In this document: one piece after another, positions 58,428 through 64,000 of the stretch
How the letters are laid out: every line of letters begins with the position of its first letter
Position numbering within the stretch: position 1 is the stretch's first letter
From: [Enterobacter] lignolyticus SCF1
GTDB lineage: Bacteria > Pseudomonadota > Gammaproteobacteria > Enterobacterales > Enterobacteriaceae
NCBI RefSeq assembly: GCF_000164865.1
Contig: NC_014618.1
Coordinates: 4,030,001-4,094,000 of the forward strand
Length of the DNA: 64,000 bases
Direction: 5' to 3'
Notes under the pieces: generated by a model
Told to the model about the DNA's origin: nothing
What the model saw: the letters and a program-made list of their open reading frames with translations, nothing else
Database searches by the model: none
Translations under genes and position numbers: made by a program

Positions 58428-59717
58428 ATGAAAGGCACTGTTTTCGCCGTCGCGCTCAACCATCAAAGCCAGATTGATGCCTGGCACGAGGCGTTTCACG
58501 CCGCGCCCTATAACACGCCGCCGAAAACCGCCGTGTGGTTTATCAAACCGCGCAATACGGTGATCCGCAGCGGCGAGCCGATCCCGCATCCGGCGCGCCA
58601 GCAGGTGCAAAGCGGCGCCACCCTTGCGCTCATCGTCGGCAAAACGGCCCGTAAGGTCAGCGCAGCCGATGCGCACCGCTACATCGCGGGCTACGCGCTG
58701 GCCAACGAGGTGAGCCTGCCGGAAGAGAGCTTCTACCGCCCGGCTATCAAAGCGAAATGCCGCGATGGCTTCTGTCCGTTAGGCGAGATGGTCAGCCTCA
58801 GCAACGTCGATGCCGTCACCGTAATAACCGAAATCAATGGCCGTGAAGCCGACCACTGGAACACCGCCGACCTCGCGCGCAGCGCCGCCGAGCTGCTGAG
58901 CGCCCTGAGCGAGTTCGCTACCCTGAACCCGGGCGACGCCATTCTGCTCGGCACTCCGCAGCACCGCGTCACGCTGCAGCCCGGCGATCGCGTCCGGGTG
59001 CTGGCGGAAGGCTTCCCGCCGCTGGAAAACCCGGTTATCGATGAGCGCGAACTCCCCGCGCCGCGCGCGCTGGTGCCGCAGCCCCACCCGAACGGCACGC
59101 TGTTTGCCCTGGGGCTGAACTATGCCGACCACGCCAGCGAACTGGACTTCAAACCGCCGGAAGAGCCGCTGGTGTTTATCAAAGCGTCCAACACCTTTAA
59201 CGGCGACAACCAGACGTCGGTCCGCCCGAACAACGTCGAATACATGCACTACGAGGCGGAGCTGGTGGTGGTGATCGGCAAAACCGCGCGTAACGTAACC
59301 GAAGCCGAAGCGATGGACTATGTGGCGGGCTACACGGTGTGCAACGACTACGCCATTCGCGACTACCTGGAAAACTACTACCGCCCGAACCTGCGGGTAA
59401 AAAGCCGCGACGGGCTGACGCCAATCAGCCCGGTCATCGTGCCGAAATCGGCGATCCCCGATCCGCACAACTTAGCCCTGCGCACCTTCGTTAACGGCGA
59501 GTTGCGCCAGGAAGGCACCACCGCCGACCTGATTTTCAGCGTCCCGTTCCTGATTGCGTACCTGAGCGAATTTATGACCCTGCAGCCGGGCGACATGATC
59601 GCCACCGGCACGCCGAAAGGCCTCTCCGATGTGGTGCCAGGCGACGAAGTGGTGGTGGAAGTGGAAGGCGTAGGCCGCCTGGTGAACCGGATTGTCAGCG
59701 AGGAGACAGCCAAATGA
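58428..59717 (+). CDS. hpaG: HpaG, OPET decarboxylase/HHDD isomerase
   Basis: HpaG is a bifunctional enzyme decarboxylating 5-oxo-pent-3-ene-1,2,5-tricarboxylate and isomerising the product, in the meta-cleavage pathway of homoprotocatechuate. It has 429 aa, the E. coli length, with two homologous FAH-type domains (compare VWFIKPRNTVIRSGEPIPHP with LVFIKASNTFNGDNQTSVRP). The C-terminal half keeps the metal-site YEAELVVVIGKTAR and GTPKGLSDV. GAGG is present before the ATG. It is the first gene of the catabolic operon. Confidence 0.96.
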   Translation: MKGTVFAVALNHQSQIDAWHEAFHAAPYNTPPKTAVWFIKPRNTVIRSGEPIPHPARQQVQSGATLALIVGKTARKVSAADAHRYIAGYALANEVSLPEESFYRPAIKAKCRDGFCPLGEMVSLSNVDAVTVITEINGREADHWNTADLARSAAELLSALSEFATLNPGDAILLGTPQHRVTLQPGDRVRVLAEGFPPLENPVIDERELPAPRALVPQPHPNGTLFALGLNYADHASELDFKPPEEPLVFIKASNTFNGDNQTSVRPNNVEYMHYEAELVVVIGKTARNVTEAEAMDYVAGYTVCNDYAIRDYLENYYRPNLRVKSRDGLTPISPVIVPKSAIPDPHNLALRTFVNGELRQEGTTADLIFSVPFLIAYLSEFMTLQPGDMIATGTPKGLSDVVPGDEVVVEVEGVGRLVNRIVSEETAK

Positions 59718-61180
59718 AAAAGATTAACCATTGGATCAACGGCAAAAACGTTGCCGGTAACGACTATTTTCACACCACCAACCCGGCCACCGGCGAGGTG
59801 CTGGCGGAGGTCGCCTCCGGCGGTGAAGCCGAGGTGAATCAGGCGGTGGCGGCGGCGAAAGAGGCCTTCCCGAAATGGGCCAACCTGCCGATGAAAGAGC
59901 GCGCGCGCCTGATGCGCCGTCTGGGGGATCTTATCGATCAAAACGTCCCTGAGATAGCCGCCATGGAAACCGCCGATACCGGCCTGCCGATCCACCAGAC
60001 CAAAAACGTGCTGATCCCGCGCGCTTCGCACAACTTCGAGTTTTTCGCCGAGGTGTGCCAGCAGATGAACGGCAAGACCTATCCGGTCGACGACAAGATG
60101 CTCAACTACACGCTGGTGCAGCCGGTAGGCGTCTGCGCGCTGGTATCGCCGTGGAACGTGCCGTTTATGACCGCCACCTGGAAGGTCGCGCCGTGCCTGG
60201 CGCTGGGCAACACCGCGGTGCTGAAGATGTCCGAACTCTCGCCGCTGACCGCCGACCGTCTGGGCGAGCTGGCGCTGGAGGCCGGGATTCCGGCGGGGGT
60301 GCTGAACGTGGTGCAGGGCTATGGCGCGACGGCGGGCGACGCGCTGGTGCGCCACCATGACGTGCGCGCGGTGTCGTTCACCGGCGGCACCGCCACCGGG
60401 CGCAACATCATGAAGAACGCCGGGCTGAAGAAATACTCGATGGAGCTCGGCGGTAAATCGCCGGTGCTGATTTTTGAAGATGCCGATATCGAGCGCGCGC
60501 TGGACGCCGCGCTGTTCACCATCTTCTCGATCAACGGCGAGCGCTGCACCGCCGGTTCGCGCATTTTCATCCAGCAGAGCATTTACCCGGAGTTCATCAA
60601 ACGCTTTGCCGAACGCGCCAACCGCCTGCGCGTCGGCGACCCGACCGACCCGAACACCCAGGTCGGCGCGCTTATCAGTCAACAGCACTGGGAAAAAGTC
60701 TCCGGCTATATCCGTCTCGGCATTGAAGAGGGCGCGACCCTGCTGGCGGGCGGCCCGGATAAACCGACCGACCTGCCGGCGCACCTGAGAAGCGGCAACT
60801 TCCTGCGCCCGACGGTGCTGGCGGACGTCGACAACCGCATGCGCGTGGCCCAGGAAGAGATCTTCGGGCCGGTCGCCTGCCTGCTGCCGTTTAAGGACGA
60901 AGCCGAAGGGCTGCGCCTGGCCAACGACGTGGAGTACGGCCTCGCCTCCTACATCTGGACCCAGGACGTCAGCAAAGTGCTGCGCCTGGCGCGCGGTATC
61001 GAAGCGGGCATGGTGTTTGTGAATACGCAGAACGTACGCGACCTGCGCCAGCCGTTCGGCGGCGTGAAGGCTTCCGGCACCGGTCGCGAAGGCGGGGAGT
61101 ACAGCTTTGAAGTCTTCGCGGAAATGAAGAACGTCTGCATTTCCATGGGCGACCATCCGATTCCAAAATGGGGAGTCTGA
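59714..61180 (+). CDS. hpaE: HpaE, 5-carboxymethyl-2-hydroxymuconate semialdehyde dehydrogenase
   Basis: HpaE oxidises CHMS, the ring-cleavage product, to 5-carboxymethyl-2-hydroxymuconate with NAD. It has 488 aa, as in E. coli. Typical aldehyde dehydrogenase residues are Asn in VSPWNVPFM, Glu in MELGGKSPV and Cys in INGERCTAGSR. Its ATG overlaps the hpaG stop (ATGA at 59714-59717), so translation is coupled. hpaD starts 1 bp after its stop. Confidence 0.97.
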   Translation: MKKINHWINGKNVAGNDYFHTTNPATGEVLAEVASGGEAEVNQAVAAAKEAFPKWANLPMKERARLMRRLGDLIDQNVPEIAAMETADTGLPIHQTKNVLIPRASHNFEFFAEVCQQMNGKTYPVDDKMLNYTLVQPVGVCALVSPWNVPFMTATWKVAPCLALGNTAVLKMSELSPLTADRLGELALEAGIPAGVLNVVQGYGATAGDALVRHHDVRAVSFTGGTATGRNIMKNAGLKKYSMELGGKSPVLIFEDADIERALDAALFTIFSINGERCTAGSRIFIQQSIYPEFIKRFAERANRLRVGDPTDPNTQVGALISQQHWEKVSGYIRLGIEEGATLLAGGPDKPTDLPAHLRSGNFLRPTVLADVDNRMRVAQEEIFGPVACLLPFKDEAEGLRLANDVEYGLASYIWTQDVSKVLRLARGIEAGMVFVNTQNVRDLRQPFGGVKASGTGREGGEYSFEVFAEMKNVCISMGDHPIPKWGV

Positions 61181-61181
61181 T

Positions 61182-62033
61182 ATGGGCAAGTTAGCATTAG
61201 CAGCAAAAATCACCCACGTACCGTCGATGTATCTGTCTGAGCTGCCGGGGAAAAACCACGGCTGCCGTCAGGCCGCCATCGACGGCCATAAAGAGATTGG
61301 CAAGCGCTGCCGCGAAATGGGCGTCGATACCATTATCGTTTTCGATACCCACTGGCTGGTGAACAGCGCCTACCATATCAACTGCGCCGACCATTTTGCC
61401 GGGGTCTATACCAGCAACGAGCTGCCGCATTTTATTCGCGACATGACCTACGACTACGACGGCAACCCGGAGCTCGGCCAGCTGATTGCCGATGAGGCGG
61501 TCAAGCTCGGCGTGCGCGCGAAAGCGCACAACATCCCAAGCCTGAAGCTGGAGTACGGCACGCTGGTGCCGATGCGCTACATGAACAGCGATAAGCGCTT
61601 CAAAGTGGTGTCTATCTCCGCCTTCTGTACCGTCCACGATTTTGCCGACAGCCGCAGGCTGGGTGAGGCCATCGTCAAGGCGATTGCGCAATACGACGGC
61701 ACCGTGGCGGTGCTCGCCAGCGGCTCGCTGTCGCACCGCTTTATCGACGACCAGCGCGCGGAAGAAGGGATGAACAGCTACACCCGCGAGTTCGACCACC
61801 AGATGGACGAGCGCGTGGTGAAGCTGTGGCGCGAGGGCAAGTTTAAAGAATTCTGCCACATGCTGCCGGAGTACGCCGACTACTGCTACGGCGAAGGCAA
61901 CATGCACGATACCGTGATGCTGCTCGGCATGCTCGGCTGGGACAAGTACGACGGCAAGGTGGAGTTCATCACCGAGCTGTTCGCCAGCTCCGGCACCGGG
62001 CAGGTCAACGCCGTGTTCCCACTGCCCGCATAA
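61182..62033 (+). CDS. hpaD: HpaD, homoprotocatechuate 2,3-dioxygenase
   Basis: HpaD opens the aromatic ring of 3,4-dihydroxyphenylacetate between C2 and C3. It is a class III (LigB-type) extradiol dioxygenase of 283 aa, as in E. coli. Conserved sites include the N-terminal THVPSMYLSELPGKNHGCRQ, FDTHWLVNSAYHI, NIPSLKLEYGTLVPM and ASGSLSHRF. AAATGGGGAG precedes the ATG, though the ribosome-binding site lies within hpaE. Confidence 0.96.
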   Translation: MGKLALAAKITHVPSMYLSELPGKNHGCRQAAIDGHKEIGKRCREMGVDTIIVFDTHWLVNSAYHINCADHFAGVYTSNELPHFIRDMTYDYDGNPELGQLIADEAVKLGVRAKAHNIPSLKLEYGTLVPMRYMNSDKRFKVVSISAFCTVHDFADSRRLGEAIVKAIAQYDGTVAVLASGSLSHRFIDDQRAEEGMNSYTREFDHQMDERVVKLWREGKFKEFCHMLPEYADYCYGEGNMHDTVMLLGMLGWDKYDGKVEFITELFASSGTGQVNAVFPLPA

Positions 62034-62042
62034 GGATGCCCC

Positions 62043-62423
62043 ATGCCGCATTTTATCGCTGAATGTACCGACAACATCCGTGAGCAGGCCGATCTGCCGG
62101 GCCTGTTCGCCAAAGTGAACGACGCGCTCGCCGCCACCGGGATTTTCCCCATCGGCGGCATCCGCAGCCGCGCCCACTGGCTGGATACCTGGCAAATGGC
62201 CGACGGCAGGCACGATTACGCCTTCGTGCATATGACGCTGAAAATCGGCAGCGGCCGCAGCCTGGAGAGCCGTCAGGAGGTGGGGGAGATGCTGTTCGCG
62301 CTGATTAAAGCCCATTTCGCCGCGCTGATGGAGAGCCGCTATCTGGCGCTGTCGTTTGAGCTCGACGAGCTGCATCCGACGCTCAATTACAAACAAAACA
62401 ACGTGCACGCCTTGTTTAAGTAA
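62043..62423 (+). CDS. hpaF: HpaF, 5-carboxymethyl-2-hydroxymuconate isomerase
   Basis: HpaF (CHMI) tautomerises CHM to 5-oxo-pent-3-ene-1,2,5-tricarboxylate. It is a trimeric tautomerase-superfamily enzyme of 126 aa with the catalytic N-terminal proline exposed after Met removal (MPHFIAECTDNI). AAGGATGCCCC precedes the ATG. It is followed by a 100-bp inverted repeat pair before hpaH. Confidence 0.95.
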   Translation: MPHFIAECTDNIREQADLPGLFAKVNDALAATGIFPIGGIRSRAHWLDTWQMADGRHDYAFVHMTLKIGSGRSLESRQEVGEMLFALIKAHFAALMESRYLALSFELDELHPTLNYKQNNVHALFK

Positions 62424-62440
62424 TACCGGCACGGCCAGTC

Positions 62441-62526
62441 CCCTCTCCCTTAGGGAGAGGGTTAGGGTGAGGGGAAATCTCTGCGGCCTGATGCCCTCAC
62501 CCCGGCCCTCTCCCACAGGGAGAGGG
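62441..62526. repeat. Inverted pair of CCCTCTCCC-type repeats between hpaF and hpaH (copies 3 and 4)
   Basis: Copy 3 is CCCTCTCCC-TTA-GGGAGAGGG (62441-62461) with a TTAGGGTGAGGGGA tail. Copy 4 is CCCTCTCCC-ACA-GGGAGAGGG (62506-62526) with the head TGCCCTCACCCCGG in inverted orientation. The two can also pair with each other in one long hairpin. They lie within the hpa operon. Confidence 0.8.
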
Positions 62527-62555
62527 AGAAAACAAATATAAAACAGGATATCGCC

Positions 62556-63359
62556 ATGCTCGATAAACAGACCCATACCCTGATAGCCCATCGTCTGCAT
62601 CAGGCGGAGCAGTCCCGCGAGCAGATCCGCCAGATCTCTCTCGACTACCCGACGATTACCATTGACGATGCTTATGCCGTACAGCGCGAATGGGTGAGCC
62701 TGAAAATTGCCGAAGGCCGCGTGCTGAAAGGCCATAAAATCGGCCTCACTTCAAAAGCAATGCAGGCCAGCTCGCAAATCAGCGAGCCGGACTACGGCGC
62801 GCTGCTCGACGACATGTTTTTCCACGACGGCAGCGACATCCCGACCGATCGCTTTATCGTGCCGCGCATTGAGGTCGAGCTGGCCTTCGTGCTGGCCAAA
62901 CCGCTGCGCGGCCCGAACTGTACGCTGTTCGACGTCTACAACGCCACCGACTATGTGATTCCGGCGCTGGAGCTTATCGACGCCCGCTGCCACAACGTCG
63001 ATCCGGACACCCAGCGCCCGCGCAAAGTGTTCGACACCATTTCCGATAACGCCGCCAACGCGGGGGTGATCCTCGGCGGCCGGCCGATCAGGCCCGACGA
63101 GCTGGATCTACGCTGGATCTCCGCCCTGCTCTATCGCAACGGGGTGATTGAAGAGACCGGAGTCGCCGCCGGGGTGCTGAACCACCCGGCCAACGGCGTG
63201 GCCTGGCTTGCCAACAAGCTGGCGCCGTACGACGTGCAGCTGGAAGCCGGACAGATAATCCTTGGCGGATCGTTCACCCGCCCGGTGGCGGCGCGTAAAG
63301 GCGACACCTTCCATGTCGATTACGGCAACATGGGCGCCATCAGCTGCCGCTTTGTGTAA
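62556..63359 (+). CDS. hpaH: HpaH, 2-oxo-hept-4-ene-1,7-dioate hydratase
   Basis: HpaH hydrates 2-oxo-hept-4-ene-1,7-dioate to 4-hydroxy-2-oxo-heptane-1,7-dioate. It is a 267-aa member of the MhpD/FAH-like hydratase family, as long as in E. coli. Conserved parts are VLKGHKIGLTSKAMQ, RIEVELAFVLAKPL, ISDNAANAGVILGG and GGSFTRPVAARKGDTFHVDY. It lies 132 bp after hpaF across the repeats and 10 bp before hpaI. Confidence 0.96.
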   Translation: MLDKQTHTLIAHRLHQAEQSREQIRQISLDYPTITIDDAYAVQREWVSLKIAEGRVLKGHKIGLTSKAMQASSQISEPDYGALLDDMFFHDGSDIPTDRFIVPRIEVELAFVLAKPLRGPNCTLFDVYNATDYVIPALELIDARCHNVDPDTQRPRKVFDTISDNAANAGVILGGRPIRPDELDLRWISALLYRNGVIEETGVAAGVLNHPANGVAWLANKLAPYDVQLEAGQIILGGSFTRPVAARKGDTFHVDYGNMGAISCRFV

Positions 63360-63369
63360 GGAGAGCACG

Positions 63370-64000
63370 ATGAACAACGCTTTTAAAGACGCGCTGCGCG
63401 CCGGAAAACCGCAGATTGGCCTGTGGCTTGGGCTGTGCAGCAGCTACAGCGCTGAGCTGCTGGCGGGCGCAGGCTTCGACTGGCTGCTGATCGACGGCGA
63501 ACACGCGCCGAACAACGTGCAGACCGTGCTGACCCAGCTGCAGGCCATCGCGCCCTATGCCAGCCAGCCGGTCGTGCGGCCATCGTGGAACGATCCGGTG
63601 CAGATTAAACAGCTGCTGGACGTCGGCGCGCAAACGCTGCTGGTGCCGATGGTGCAAAACGCCGAAGAGGCCCGGCTGGCGGTGAAAGCGACCCGCTATC
63701 CGCCGCAGGGCATCCGCGGCGTCGGCAGCGCGCTGGCCCGCGCCTCGCGCTGGAACCGCATTCCGAATTACCTGCACGAGGCCAACGACGCCATGTGCGT
63801 GCTGGTGCAAATTGAAACTCGCGAGGCGCTGAAAAACCTGCCGCAGATCCTCGCCGTGGACGGCGTTGACGGCGTGTTTATCGGCCCGGCGGACCTCAGC
63901 GCGGACATGGGCTTCGCCGGGAATCCGCAGCATCCGGAAGTCCAGGCCGCGATTGAAGACGCGATCGCGCAGATCCGCAGCGCCAGGAAAGCGCCGGGCA
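63370..64000 (+). CDS. hpaI: HpaI, 4-hydroxy-2-oxo-heptane-1,7-dioate aldolase (C-terminus outside window)
   Basis: HpaI is a class II (metal-dependent) pyruvate aldolase that splits 4-hydroxy-2-oxo-heptane-1,7-dioate to pyruvate and succinate semialdehyde, the last step of the pathway. About 210 residues are present before the window end; the full enzyme is about 262 aa. Motifs LIDGEHAPN, QIETREAL and GVFIGPADLSADMG mark the active and metal site. AAGGAGAGCACG precedes the ATG. Confidence 0.96.
   Translation, partial: MNNAFKDALRAGKPQIGLWLGLCSSYSAELLAGAGFDWLLIDGEHAPNNVQTVLTQLQAIAPYASQPVVRPSWNDPVQIKQLLDVGAQTLLVPMVQNAEEARLAVKATRYPPQGIRGVGSALARASRWNRIPNYLHEANDAMCVLVQIETREALKNLPQILAVDGVDGVFIGPADLSADMGFAGNPQHPEVQAAIEDAIAQIRSARKAPG

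Noticed and set aside
1..64000. CRISPR arrays, prophage genes, insertion sequences, restriction or toxin-antitoxin systems
   Set aside because: I saw no regularly spaced repeats, transposases, integrases, phage structural genes or defence-type domains anywhere in the window.

Overview
The window is a chromosomal segment of a member of the Enterobacteriaceae. Its first 40 kb follow the Escherichia coli order around 99 min (nadR-radA-serB, deo, prfC, holD, leu tRNAs, fhuF, dnaTC, opgB, tsr, btsT-yjiXA), and protein lengths match E. coli almost residue for residue. GC content is high. Genes E. coli K-12 lacks here (penicillin G acylase, hydroxyproline catabolism, hpa, katB-ankB) point to a Kluyvera/Klebsiella/Enterobacter-type relative. 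The genus cannot be fixed from this sequence alone. I see no insertion sequence, prophage, CRISPR array or plasmid gene.

Layout. 0-4.7 kb: nadR (cut by the window edge), radA and serB in one operon, divergent smp and lplA. 4.8-11.7 kb: the deoCABD nucleoside operon, transcribed leftward, with DeoR operators O2 (in front of deoC) and O1 (inside yjjI). yjjI carries an in-frame TAA exactly at the edge of O1, while its activase yjjW is intact. 11.7-18.4 kb: yjjV-yjjU, ytjA, prfC, yjjG, rimI-holD and rsmC; osmY, expected near ytjA, is absent. 18.5-18.9 kb: three tandem tRNA-Leu(CAG). 19-23.3 kb: a membrane diguanylate cyclase with a Fur-box-like site upstream, Fur-controlled fhuF, an orphan cellobiose-type PTS IIC with a 33-bp palindromic operator, and a YbaK-type deacylase. 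23.3-28.2 kb: bglJ-yjjQ, yjjP-yjjB, dnaT-dnaC, yjjA. 28.8-31 kb: a probably acquired periplasmic catalase and ankyrin pair (katB-ankB). 31.1-40.2 kb: opgB, two acetyltransferases, tsr (with a sigma-28 promoter), and btsT-yjiX-yjiA (with a CRP site and three BtsR-like repeats).

40.2-57.7 kb is the accessory, catabolic part. It holds a phytase-like secreted protein, penicillin G acylase (pac), a xanthosine/purine nucleoside phosphorylase operon whose transporter is a TsgA-like MFS protein instead of XapB, and a two-armed hydroxyproline-degradation island. The right arm (epimerase plus a three-subunit D-hydroxyproline dehydrogenase) would turn L-hydroxyproline into pyrroline-4-hydroxy-2-carboxylate. 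The left arm (deaminase, 2,5-dioxovalerate dehydrogenase, permease, pyrroline-2-carboxylate reductase-like protein) would carry it to 2-oxoglutarate. A PAS-AraC regulator lies between the arms. From 57.7 kb the hpa meta-cleavage pathway for homoprotocatechuate starts (hpaR, hpaGEDFHI, with hpaI cut by the window end). Pac can release phenylacetate-type acids, so pac and hpa may be functionally linked.

Three repeat types recur between genes: REP/BIME pairs, CCCTCTCCC/GGGAGAGGG palindromes, and intrinsic terminators. Comparisons with E. coli are from memory of those proteins, not from a search.
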